From positions 124,001 to 188,000 of the forward strand of contig JAPSJW010000001.1 of the NCBI GenBank assembly GCA_031177985.1: 64,000 bases of DNA, written 5' to 3'. Shown here in pieces: positions 43,919-52,234 of the stretch. Position numbers and translations under genes: made by a program. Origin of the DNA: Microbacteriaceae bacterium. Lineage in GTDB: Bacteria > Actinomycetota > Actinomycetes > Actinomycetales > Microbacteriaceae. The notes under the pieces are model-generated. The model saw only the letters and a program-made list of their open reading frames with translations. It was not told where the DNA came from and ran no database searches. The first letter of the stretch is position 1, and the number at the start of each line of letters is the position of its first letter.

Positions 43919-44767
43919 GTGGACCGATCCGAACTCGCCGACTTCCTGCGGTCGCGCCGCGAGCAGCTGCAGCCCGAGGATGTCGGGCTCTCCCGAGGAC
44001 CTCGGCGGCGCACGAGCGGGCTGCGGCGGGAGGAGGTCGCACAGCTCGCCGGAATGTCGCCCGACTACGTCAACCGGCTCGAGCAGGGTCGCGCACCGCA
44101 GCCGTCGGAGCAGCTGCTCACCGCGCTCGCCCGGGCGCTGAGACTCGATGACGCCGAACGCGATCACCTGTTCGCCCTCGCGGGGCACCGGCCGCCCGCC
44201 CGCACCGCCATCTCGGACCATGTCGCCCCCGGCCTGCTCCGCATCCTCGACCGGCTGCACGACACGCCCGCCGAGGTGCTCAGCCGGCTCGGCGAGACGC
44301 TCGCTCAGACTCCGCCCGCTCGAGCGCTGCTCGGCGACCGGACGGGCTGGACGGGCCTCGCGCGCTACAACGTGTACCGGTGGTACCTGCACCCCGAGAC
44401 GCGCGACGTGTACGTGCGCGAGGACCAGCCTGAGCACGGGCGGCTCTTCACAGCGGAACTCCGAGCCGTCTCCTCCGATTCCATCAGCGACCCCCGGGTG
44501 CGGGAGCTCGTCGCGGTACTGCATCGCGACAGCGGGGAGTTCCGCGAGGTCTGGGCGCAGCACGAGGTCGCGGCGAAGCATCCGCGCTCGAAGCGCTTCC
44601 AGCATCCGGAGATCGGGACGCTGACGCTCGACTGCCAGACGCTCGTCGACACCGACACGCAGCAGGTGCTGCTGGTCTTCACCGCCGCCCCCGGCACCGA
44701 GGACGCGCAGAAGCTCGACCTGCTGCGCGTCATCGGCACGCAGCAGCTGTCGGAGGCGCGATCTTGA
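43919..44767 (+). CDS. XRE-family regulator with MmyB-like ligand domain
   Basis: A 282-residue regulator. The N-terminal HTH is FLRSRREQLQPEDVGLSRGP through RTSGLRREEVAQLAGMSPDY, with VNRLEQGRAPQPSEQLLTAL. A MmyB/PAS-like C-terminal domain follows, with ARYNVYRWYLHPETRDVYV and LRAVSSDSISDPRVRELVAV. These proteins bind small lipids or fatty acids. Its divergent neighbour is the SDR gene at 43057, the likely target. GTG at 43919 is favoured over several upstream in-frame codons because homology begins there. Confidence 0.9.
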   Translation: MDRSELADFLRSRREQLQPEDVGLSRGPRRRTSGLRREEVAQLAGMSPDYVNRLEQGRAPQPSEQLLTALARALRLDDAERDHLFALAGHRPPARTAISDHVAPGLLRILDRLHDTPAEVLSRLGETLAQTPPARALLGDRTGWTGLARYNVYRWYLHPETRDVYVREDQPEHGRLFTAELRAVSSDSISDPRVRELVAVLHRDSGEFREVWAQHEVAAKHPRSKRFQHPEIGTLTLDCQTLVDTDTQQVLLVFTAAPGTEDAQKLDLLRVIGTQQLSEARS

Positions 44768-44783
44768 GAGCCCCTCGCGGCTC

Positions 44784-44789
44784 TAGGGT
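44784..44789 (+). promoter_or_regulatory. -10 element TAGGGT, leaderless start of the DUF998-like gene
   Basis: TAGGGT, then six bases, then the GTG at 44796. Confidence 0.5.
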
Positions 44790-44795
44790 GACGGC

Positions 44796-45434
44796 GTGAC
44801 CGAGCCTGATCCCCGGGCGTCCGCCCGGCACCCATGGTTGGTCGGCGGTGCCCTGCTCATCGCTGGTGAGGTCGTCGCGCTCGGGCTCTCGTCCATCCCT
44901 TTCGCTGGAGGGTGGGGCCGCCTCCTCGCGGCAGGGTGTTTCGCGGGCGCCCTTCTGATCTTCGCGTTCGGGATGCGCGGCGAAGGGAGCGTCGTCGGCC
45001 GGCGCCTCCTCGGGCGAGCGGCGCTCACGGCTCTGGCGGTCTGGTCGCTGGTGCGGGTCCTCCTCGACCCGCTCCTGTTCCCGCCAGCCGGGCCGCTGGA
45101 GGCCGCGTTCGCGATGGGCTACTCGGACCTGCTCGTCCCCTTCGCCCTCGCCTCCATCGCGGCCGCCGAGGTGGGACGAGCCCGAGTCGTACCGCATCCC
45201 TGGAGGTGGGTACCCGGCTGGGTGCTCGTCGGCGCTGCGGTGCCGGCGCTGATCGCACTCCTGGTGAGCGCGTCAGATCCCACTGGCTCGTCGGCAGTGA
45301 TCACGGTGACCCTCTCGGGCATCAGCGGACTGACACACGTCGGGGGCGTCGTGCTGCTCGGGGTGGCCGCGATCATCCTAGGAACACGACCGGCGGAGGA
45401 CCGAAGGGTCGTCATCTTCCGCAGCAGCGACTAG
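44796..45434 (+). CDS. DUF998-like membrane protein
   Basis: A 212-residue protein with six predicted helices: LVGGALLIAGEVVALGLSSI, LLAAGCFAGALLIFAFGM, ALTALAVWSLVRVLL, DLLVPFALASIAAAEVG, PGWVLVGAAVPALIALLVSA and THVGGVVLLGVAAIILGT. The general shape fits DUF998/DUF-type small membrane proteins of actinobacteria, but the family call is tentative. Its role is unknown. It is 28 bases after the XRE gene and converges on a DUF1737 gene. Confidence 0.6.
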   Translation: MTEPDPRASARHPWLVGGALLIAGEVVALGLSSIPFAGGWGRLLAAGCFAGALLIFAFGMRGEGSVVGRRLLGRAALTALAVWSLVRVLLDPLLFPPAGPLEAAFAMGYSDLLVPFALASIAAAEVGRARVVPHPWRWVPGWVLVGAAVPALIALLVSASDPTGSSAVITVTLSGISGLTHVGGVVLLGVAAIILGTRPAEDRRVVIFRSSD

Positions 45435-45441
45435 CTGAAGG

Positions 45442-45621
45442 TCAGCGACCGCGGTACACGACCGCTTGAGCGACGATCACCCGCCCGCCGTTCGCGGTGA
45501 CGGCTGGGCCGCCGTGCAGCTCGTACCCCTCGGCGAGCGCCTTCGACACCCTCTCGCAGAACGCGGTGTCGTCGGGTCCGGTGAGCACCTTGTAGGCGAG
45601 GGGCGCGTCTGCGTTCGTCAT
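45442..45621 (-). CDS. DUF1737 small protein
   Basis: A 59-residue protein read directly from the sequence. It starts MTNADAPLAYKVLTGPDD, continues FCERVSKALAEGYELHGGPA and ends in VIVAQAVVYRGR. The pattern YKVLTG-x-D, then F-C-x-R-V, then GYELHGGP matches DUF1737, a small cytoplasmic domain of unknown role. The ATG is at 45621 and the TGA at 45442. It lies between convergent and tandem neighbours and downstream of a 57-bp inverted repeat. Confidence 0.85.
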   Translation of the reverse strand: MTNADAPLAYKVLTGPDDTAFCERVSKALAEGYELHGGPAVTANGGRVIVAQAVVYRGR

Positions 45622-45654
45622 GCCCTCAGTCTGCCCCGCCCGCCTGTACCGCCT

Positions 45655-45711
45655 CGAGTCGGGAGTAGTCGGCGTTATGACGTTCTCGAAACCCCGACTA
45701 GTCCCGACTCG
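45655..45711. repeat. 57-bp inverted repeat after the giant surface protein gene
   Basis: Arms CGAGTCGGGAGTAGTCGG (45655-45672) and CCGACTAGTCCCGACTCG (45694-45711) pair at 17 of 18 positions around a 21-base loop. It starts 21 bases past the surface-protein stop, where it may end that transcript. It has the same general size as the repeats at 2355, 3412 and 24036. Confidence 0.65.
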
Positions 45712-45732
45712 TTGGCAGAGCCGGTCGGCGAG

Positions 45733-48700
45733 CTACCCGGCGGATGCGCGGCGGCGCACCGCGACGCCGAACACCGCGAGCGCGCCGAGCGCCAGGAGGA
45801 GCAGCGCTCCGCCCGCGAGCGGCAGCAGCGCCCCGCCGTCGGTGCCCGTCTCGGCGAGGTCGTCGCCGCCTGAGCCGGAACCGGAGCCCGAACCGCCGTC
45901 ACCGCTGCCGCCGTCACCCGAACCGCCGTCGCCGGGGTCAGGGTCGGTGGGCACCACCGCCGGCAGCACCTCGATCGCCGTCCAGCCGATCACCTCGTCG
46001 GAGGCATCCTGCGCGACGAGCGTGTGGGCGCCGAGCGCCGCATCCGCCGGCATGATCGCGGCGACCGTGCCGTCCGCGCGCACCTGCGTCCAGCCGCCGA
46101 GTGCGACGGGCTCGGAGTGCAGCCAGAGCTGGATCCACTGGCCCGCCCGGTCGGCGCCGATCATCACGGTGAAGGGATCGCCCTGCCGCACCCGGTCGGG
46201 AGCGTCGATGCCGCCCTCAGCCTCCGGGTCGAGCTGGTCGGTCGGCACCGGCACGGACGGCTGCTCGGGCTTCGCACCGGGATCCGGCTCCTCACCCGGG
46301 TCGCCCTCGACGCCCAGGGTGAGTGAACGCACCTCGGAGTACGCGACCGCGCCGTGCGGGTCGGTCGAGCGCACGTACCAGGAGTGCTCGCCCTCGCCGG
46401 CTGCCCACTCGGCGGTGACCTCCGCGCCGCTCTCCACGTTCTCGTGGGACTCGATCACCTCGGTCGTGAAGACGTCGACACGGAACGCATCCGTCGACAG
46501 CACCTTCGGCGTGACCGTGATGCCGGCCTGGGCGTAGGGGATCACGAACTCCTGGTGCTGCAGCTCGAGCGTCGGGTCGTCGGAGTTGTAGTCCTTCTCG
46601 TAGTCCGAGTAGGTGCGCACCATGATCTGCTGCGTCTGGTTGTCGAAGTGCAGCAGTCGCAGGTATCCCTGCCCGCCCTCGGGCAGGCCCTGGTAGTCGA
46701 ACAGCATCGCGGTGACCGTGCGGTCGTTGACGCCGTCGCCGTCGTCGTCGTACTCGAACAGGCGCGTGTACGCGTCGTGGTAGTGACCGCTCGACACCAT
46801 GCGCACGTTCGGGTTGACGGCCACGACCTCGTCGAGGACGCGCTGCGGGATCGGCCCGAGCCCGCCGGTCGTCAGCATGAACTCGTGCTGCGCGAGGATG
46901 CCGACCCGCTCGGGGTACTGGGCGAGCACCTCGTTCATCCAGTCGATCTGCTCGTCGCCCGGCGCCCAGCCCATGTACAGCACGATGAAGTCGATGCCGC
47001 CCGCCGTGATCAGGTCGTAGTGGCCGCGGTTGTCGAGGTGGCTGCCGCCGTACCAGGGGTTCCCGGCGAATCGCTCCTCCCCGAACCAGGCGCTGTAGTT
47101 GGTGTAGTCGCTGGTCGCCTGGTTGACGTCGTGGTTGCCCGCGAGAACTCCGTAGGGCAGTCCCGCCTCGTCGAGCATGTCGTACGCCGGGTCGGCGCGC
47201 AGCCACTGCGCCGGGTCCTCGCTCTGGTCGACGATGTCGCCCGTGTGCATGAGGTACTGCAGGTTGAGATCGTCGCGCTCGCGCAGCAGGTACTCGTGCA
47301 TCGACAGCTGGCGGTCGTAGATCTCCTCGCTCGCGTTGTAGTACTGCGTGTCCGACTCCCACGCGAGGGTGAAGTCGTACTGCGAGCGCGGGGTGTCCTC
47401 GGGGTGGTTGGGCGTGACGACGGTCTCCCTCGTCGACCGGTCGTCGCCGGCGAAGCCCTCGGAGTGCTGCACGAGGGCGGTGATGACGCCGTCCTGCGCG
47501 TAGTCCTCGACGGCGACCAGCGCCTCGAGGGTGAACTCGGTGGGCGCGCCGCCGGTGGTGAGGTGACGGTCGACCTCGGTCCACTCGCCGGTCGCCGGGT
47601 CGAGCACGTACAGCAGCACCTTCGCGTCGGCGTTCGCCGAGCCGTCCCAGCGCAGGTTCACCTCCGCGTCGTCGGCACCCTCGGGCACCTCGACCTCGAA
47701 GAGCTGGTACGGCAGCTTCGATCCGCTCTCGGTCGTGACGACCTCGTCGTCGAACGATCCGAGTGCCTCGGCCTGCTCGGCGCTGACCTCGACCGCGTCG
47801 CCGCGATCCGCGGAGAGCGCATCGGTCGCGAGGCCGGTCGAGGCGGTCACCCCCGCATCTGTGACGAGGCGGTGGCCGCGCGCGAACACGACGTCGAGCT
47901 CATCGCCCGAGGGATCGACCGCGCGAGCACGCAGCTCGACCGTCTCCTCCTCGAACTCCGCGCCGTCCTCCGGGCTGAGCAGCTCGTTGCCCGGCTCCTC
48001 GATCGGGGTCGTGAAGGTGACCTCACGGGTCGCGGTGTTGCCCAGCTCATCCGTCGCCGTGAAGACGACCTCGTGGTCCGCCGCCGCCAGCTGCAGCGAC
48101 GAGGTCGCGTGCGGCAGCTCGATCTCCTCGCCGTCGAGGGTCGCGACGAGCGAGGCGAGCCCAGCGCCCGCATCCGTCGCCTCGGCGTCGATGACGAACT
48201 CGCCCTGGTAGAGGCGCTCCTCGAGGTCGGTGGTGATCACCGGCGCGGTGTTGTCGACGACGACACCGACGGATGCCGACGCGGTCTCGGAGGAGGCGGC
48301 GAGGGTGTGCGGTCCGTCGGCGACCGCTGTGGTGTCCCACTCGTGCACGAGAGCCGTGAAGGCGTCGTCGGGCACCGTGAAGGTGGCCTCGTAGTAGTCC
48401 TTCGAGTTGCCGCTGTCGCCGACCGGCAGCAGCGCATCGGGGTCGTACCCCTCGGCCGGGCGCAGGGTGCGGCCGTCGGGCAGGATGAGCCGCAGGTTCT
48501 TGACCGAGAAGTTGTCGTTGTTCTCGTTCGGGTCGATCTCGGGCGCGGCCTTCGTTCCGGCGTAGATGCGCACCGCGAAGCTCTCACCCGGGTTCACCGA
48601 GTCGAGCGGGATGTCGCTCGGCACCGTCACGACGTTGCCGTAGTAGCCCTCGTCGAAGATCGTCAGCACCTGGTCGCCGATGCGCACGCCGTTGCGGAAG

Positions 48701-51018
48701 TAGGCGTCGGTCGCGGTCGCCTCGAAGGCGAACACCGGGGAGCGCTCGAGCTCGACCTCGCCGGGTACAGGCGCGCCGTCGATCGTGAGCTGGTGCACAG
48801 GGGGTGCGACGTCGCCCGCGGCCGAGAACGGCACCGTGCCGTTCAGGTACTGCCCCTCCTCGAACGGGATGCGGAGCGCCTCGGGCGTCACGGTGCTCGT
48901 GAGCTGACGGGTGCCGGTGTCGGAGACGTGCACGCCGTCGGAGGCGGTCATCCGGTAGGTGAAGGACCCCTTGCCGATCGTGTCGACGGCGGGGATGGTG
49001 ACCCGGTAGACGCCGTTCGCGTCGGGCACCAGGTTGCGTCGCGTGACCTCCGTGTCGACGTCGTTCGAGAGCTCCAGCGTCACCGTGCGCACGAGCACGT
49101 CGTCGGTGATCGTCGCGAGCACCTCGAGCGGCTCGCCGGGGGTGAAGACGGATGCGGTGCCGTCGGTGATCTGCGGCGCCGCGGCGTCGGTCGGCAGCAC
49201 CGCGAGGCCGGGGTGCACCTGAGCGTCCGCGACGCTGCCGGGGGTGGGCCCGCCGATCGACGACTTCAGCTGCAGAGCCTGGTCCGCCGGGTTCACGGAG
49301 TAGTGGATGCCCTGGTTGGCGACGACATCCGCCGCTCCGGCGAGGTTGTAGTAGCCGCGGTTGAACGACACCTCGGTGTTGGTGATGATCTCGATCCCGC
49401 GCGGCGCACCGTTCGCCATGCCGCCCGCGAAAACCTCGAGCAGGTCGTCGCCGAGCACGAGGTCGGTGCCGAACTCGGCGTTGAACTCCGCGGCTCCCAG
49501 AGCGTCGTTCGGGCCGTTCTTGATCCAGAGCACGAGGGTGCTGCCCGGCTCGATGATCGTCGAGCGCGGCGTCGACGGCCAGAGCGCGGTCGACGAGTTC
49601 GTGAGGTCGGCGAGCGGGTAGAGGTAGCGGATCGTGTAGTCCGCCCAGTCGATTTGCGAGGTCGTCGCGTTGTAGACCTCGATGTACTCGAAGCCGTCAC
49701 CGCCGCCGATGTTGTTCGAGTTGACCATCAGCTCGGTCAGCTGCAGCGACGCGGTCTGCAGCTCGGGGTCTGCGGGACGCTGCAGCTCGCTGATGAGCGT
49801 CTGCGGGTCGACCGTGCCGGGAGTGGGGGCGGCCAGCGTCTGCAGCACCGGCATCCGCTTCTCGTCGCGAGTGGCGGGCACGCCATGCACGGTTCCGCGC
49901 CCGCCGGCGATCTGCCCTGCTGCGTAGTACGACCAGCCGACCGTGGCGTCGTCTCCGTCGACGACGCGGATGCCGCGGTTGCCGCCGTTCGCGAAGCCGG
50001 CCTGCCCGGTGATGCGGTAGACCGTCACGTCCTCATCGATGCCGTAGAACTCGCGGAACGCCGAGAGGGGCAGGTCTATGCTCGCTCCGTAGTTGAGCCA
50101 GAACACCGCGACCTCGCCGGCGGGGATGGTGGCGCCCGCCTCGGGCGTGAGCACGACGTCCTGGTCGCGCGCGTCGCTGTCGACGTAGGTGTAGCGGAAG
50201 CCGTAGCCGTCCTCGCCGAAGCCGAGGGTCTCATCCGTCGTGTTGACGACCTCGAAGTACTCGAAGGTGTCGGCGCCGGTGTTGTCGGGCAGAAGCTCCG
50301 TCACGACCAGGGGCCAGACGTCGCCCACGTTGCTGTACCAGCCCGGAGGCTGCTCGGGCTCGGGCTCCTCCACGACCGGGGCGAGCAGCGCGGGGTCGAT
50401 CACACCGGGGGTGGGAGCCGAGCTGGTGCGGTACTCGAGGTCGGTGCCCTCACCCGACGACGGCACGCCGAAGTGCGCGGAGACCTGCTGGCCGACCTGG
50501 CCCGCCGCGTAGAACGCTTCAGAGATCTCGGTGCCGTCGACGTCGACGATGCGGATGCCCCGCCCCCCGCCGTTCGCCATGCCCGGCTGGCCGGTGACGC
50601 GCACGATGTCGTAGGCGGTCGCGGCCGTGTCGGGGAACGCCGCGCGGAACTGCTCCTCGGTGCGGGCGAAGGAGTCGACCGCACCGGTCGCGTAGCTGAG
50701 CCAGAAGACGACCGAGGCGCCAGCGGGGATGACCGTGCCCGGCGCGTGGTCCAGCATCGGCGACGCTGAAGTGCCGGTGTACTGGAAGCGGATGCCCTGG
50801 GCGTCGAGGTCGACCGGCGCGGTCGTCGTGTTGGTCACCTCGAAGAACTCGAAGTGGTCGTCACCCGTGACGTCGGGTACCACCTCGGTGACCATGAGCG
50901 GCCACTGGTCGGCGGTCGCGGCCGAGGCGGGTGCGGCGGCGAGGAAGCCTCCGCCGATCACCGTCCCGACGGCGAGAAGGGAGGCGAGCAGGCGAGAGGG
51001 CGCAGAGGCAGCAGGCAT
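45733..51018 (-). CDS. Giant cell-surface protein: lamin-tail domains, metallophosphoesterase, LAxTG anchor
   Basis: A 1761-residue exported protein. MPAASAPSRLLASLLAVGTV begins a signal peptide ending at ASA. Three lamin-tail-like domains lie in the first ~600 residues (WPLMVTEVVPDVTGDDHFEF, WPLVVTELLPDNTGADTFEY, LQLTELMVNSNNIGGGDGFE). Ig-like modules follow. A calcineurin-type phosphoesterase spans about residues 1240-1500: DTQYY, MHTGDIVDQSEDP, GVLAGNHDVNQ, ILAQHEFMLTTGG and VSSGHYHDAYTR. The end is a Ser-Gly linker, DDLAETG, a helix and RRRASAG. It is probably a wall-anchored phosphatase or nuclease. ATG at 51018 has GGAAG eight bases upstream. Confidence 0.87.
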   Translation of the reverse strand: MPAASAPSRLLASLLAVGTVIGGGFLAAAPASAATADQWPLMVTEVVPDVTGDDHFEFFEVTNTTTAPVDLDAQGIRFQYTGTSASPMLDHAPGTVIPAGASVVFWLSYATGAVDSFARTEEQFRAAFPDTAATAYDIVRVTGQPGMANGGGRGIRIVDVDGTEISEAFYAAGQVGQQVSAHFGVPSSGEGTDLEYRTSSAPTPGVIDPALLAPVVEEPEPEQPPGWYSNVGDVWPLVVTELLPDNTGADTFEYFEVVNTTDETLGFGEDGYGFRYTYVDSDARDQDVVLTPEAGATIPAGEVAVFWLNYGASIDLPLSAFREFYGIDEDVTVYRITGQAGFANGGNRGIRVVDGDDATVGWSYYAAGQIAGGRGTVHGVPATRDEKRMPVLQTLAAPTPGTVDPQTLISELQRPADPELQTASLQLTELMVNSNNIGGGDGFEYIEVYNATTSQIDWADYTIRYLYPLADLTNSSTALWPSTPRSTIIEPGSTLVLWIKNGPNDALGAAEFNAEFGTDLVLGDDLLEVFAGGMANGAPRGIEIITNTEVSFNRGYYNLAGAADVVANQGIHYSVNPADQALQLKSSIGGPTPGSVADAQVHPGLAVLPTDAAAPQITDGTASVFTPGEPLEVLATITDDVLVRTVTLELSNDVDTEVTRRNLVPDANGVYRVTIPAVDTIGKGSFTYRMTASDGVHVSDTGTRQLTSTVTPEALRIPFEEGQYLNGTVPFSAAGDVAPPVHQLTIDGAPVPGEVELERSPVFAFEATATDAYFRNGVRIGDQVLTIFDEGYYGNVVTVPSDIPLDSVNPGESFAVRIYAGTKAAPEIDPNENNDNFSVKNLRLILPDGRTLRPAEGYDPDALLPVGDSGNSKDYYEATFTVPDDAFTALVHEWDTTAVADGPHTLAASSETASASVGVVVDNTAPVITTDLEERLYQGEFVIDAEATDAGAGLASLVATLDGEEIELPHATSSLQLAAADHEVVFTATDELGNTATREVTFTTPIEEPGNELLSPEDGAEFEEETVELRARAVDPSGDELDVVFARGHRLVTDAGVTASTGLATDALSADRGDAVEVSAEQAEALGSFDDEVVTTESGSKLPYQLFEVEVPEGADDAEVNLRWDGSANADAKVLLYVLDPATGEWTEVDRHLTTGGAPTEFTLEALVAVEDYAQDGVITALVQHSEGFAGDDRSTRETVVTPNHPEDTPRSQYDFTLAWESDTQYYNASEEIYDRQLSMHEYLLRERDDLNLQYLMHTGDIVDQSEDPAQWLRADPAYDMLDEAGLPYGVLAGNHDVNQATSDYTNYSAWFGEERFAGNPWYGGSHLDNRGHYDLITAGGIDFIVLYMGWAPGDEQIDWMNEVLAQYPERVGILAQHEFMLTTGGLGPIPQRVLDEVVAVNPNVRMVSSGHYHDAYTRLFEYDDDGDGVNDRTVTAMLFDYQGLPEGGQGYLRLLHFDNQTQQIMVRTYSDYEKDYNSDDPTLELQHQEFVIPYAQAGITVTPKVLSTDAFRVDVFTTEVIESHENVESGAEVTAEWAAGEGEHSWYVRSTDPHGAVAYSEVRSLTLGVEGDPGEEPDPGAKPEQPSVPVPTDQLDPEAEGGIDAPDRVRQGDPFTVMIGADRAGQWIQLWLHSEPVALGGWTQVRADGTVAAIMPADAALGAHTLVAQDASDEVIGWTAIEVLPAVVPTDPDPGDGGSGDGGSGDGGSGSGSGSGGDDLAETGTDGGALLPLAGGALLLLALGALAVFGVAVRRRASAG

Positions 51019-51090
51019 CGAAGGCACTTCCAAGGGGAGGGGAGGAGTGCCACGGTAGGGACGCTCGGCGTAGCGATGGCGACGAGGAGG

Positions 51091-51729
51091 TTAACGAGAG
51101 GTGAGGTCGGCGCCTCGCTCGGCGGGACGCAGGAGGTGAGCCATCCACCACCAGGACAGCCAGCCGATCGCTCCGGTCACGACGACGCTGCCGAGGGTTC
51201 CGACGATCCCCCACACGAGCCCGCTCGTCAGGGGATCGCCGAAGGACCCGATCGAGGCGACGAGCTGCAGGAGGCCGCTCAGCAGGCCGCCGACGAAGGT
51301 CGAGGCCAGCACCGCGACACCGAGGCCAGCCCAGGTGATCCCCCAGGCCTGCTCGCGCAGCTCGCTGCTGCGCAGGATCCACACGCTCGTGAACAGCCCG
51401 AGCACCCAGACGCCGACGCCCACCAGCGCGAGGACGAGCAGCAGAGGCCACCACGCCGCGAGGTCGATGTCGTCGAGAAAGCGCACGAACTCCTCGTCCT
51501 CCGGGTCGGCGCCCGGCGCGCGCTGGATGATCTCGGCGATGAAGACGAAGATGCCGCCGATGAACCCCAGCACGATCGGCGTGAGGATGAGGAACCAGCC
51601 GAGGGAGACGAGGAGGAACGACACGATCCCCGCCGTCGCCGCCTTGCCCTTCGCGGCGCTCGTCAGCGGAGGCTTGGGCGGCCGTGGGGCGTACTGGGGG
51701 GCACTGCCGTACGGCGGGTAGGCGGTCAT
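51091..51729 (-). CDS. Membrane protein of unknown function
   Basis: A 212-residue protein. A Pro/Tyr-rich start (YPPYGSAPQYAPRPPKPP) precedes four helices: IVSFLLVSLGWFLILTPIV, IGGIFVFIAEII, LLLVLALVGVGVWVLGLF and a last pair WAGLGVAVLASTFVGG and LVWGIVGTLGSVVVTGAIG. The N-terminus is probably cytoplasmic. GGAGGAG precedes the ATG. It follows the hspR gene by 37 bases and could be read through from the heat-shock operon, though its link is unknown. Confidence 0.6.
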   Translation of the reverse strand: MTAYPPYGSAPQYAPRPPKPPLTSAAKGKAATAGIVSFLLVSLGWFLILTPIVLGFIGGIFVFIAEIIQRAPGADPEDEEFVRFLDDIDLAAWWPLLLVLALVGVGVWVLGLFTSVWILRSSELREQAWGITWAGLGVAVLASTFVGGLLSGLLQLVASIGSFGDPLTSGLVWGIVGTLGSVVVTGAIGWLSWWWMAHLLRPAERGADLTSR

Positions 51730-51766
51730 CGGTCTCCTCCGTCGGCTCGGCTCGCGTCGGATTCCG

Positions 51767-52234
51767 TCATTCCGCTGGCGGCCGGAGCGGCCTCCACACG
51801 ATCAGCTGGTTCGACTTCTTCACTCGCGCGCCCGCCCGCAGGCTCACGACATCACCCTGCACCCCGGCCGCGAAGACGCGCCGGCCTGGCCGGTTGAGCA
51901 GCTCGTCGGCGAGGGCGCCCTCGAGTTCGCGCACCCGCTCGGTGAGCGACGCGACCCGGTTCTCGAGGTCGAGGATACGACGGATCCCCTCGAGGTTCAG
52001 CCCTTCTGCGCTGAGGGCCGCGATCTCCCTCAGCTGCAGCACGTTCCGCATCGAGTAGCGCCGGGACTGCCCTGCGGTGCGGCCGGGGCTCACCAATCCG
52101 AGCCGGTCGTACTGCCGCAGGGTCTGCGGGTGCATGCCGGCGAGCTCGGCCGCGATCGCGATCGGGAAGATCGGCGTCTCGGGGGTCGTCCCCTCCGGCA
52201 GCTGCCCGAATCCCCCGCCTGAGCGCTCGGCCAT
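51767..52234 (-). CDS. hspR: Heat-shock repressor HspR (MerR family)
   Basis: A 155-residue MerR-type repressor. The HTH lies in FPIAIAAELAGMHPQTLRQY, followed by DRLGLVSPGRTAGQSRRYSM and a coiled dimer region (LDLENRVASLTERVRELEGA). HspR binds HAIR boxes with DnaK as co-repressor and releases them when DnaK is busy. HAIR boxes are found at dnaK and clpB in this window. It overlaps the dnaJ stop by one base (TGATG), placing it at the end of dnaK-grpE-dnaJ-hspR. Confidence 0.95.
   Translation of the reverse strand: MAERSGGGFGQLPEGTTPETPIFPIAIAAELAGMHPQTLRQYDRLGLVSPGRTAGQSRRYSMRNVLQLREIAALSAEGLNLEGIRRILDLENRVASLTERVRELEGALADELLNRPGRRVFAAGVQGDVVSLRAGARVKKSNQLIVWRPLRPPAE

Noticed and set aside
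43914-43926. GGTCC-N3-GGACC at the XRE start considered as an operator
   Set aside because: Only five bases pair on each side, and such short pairs are common in this GC-rich DNA.
46354-50769. A 1471-codon open frame antisense to the giant surface protein
   Set aside because: It is the mirror frame of a high-GC gene, with repetitive Arg/Val/Asp sequence, no signal or domain, and it lies entirely opposite a gene with recognisable domains.
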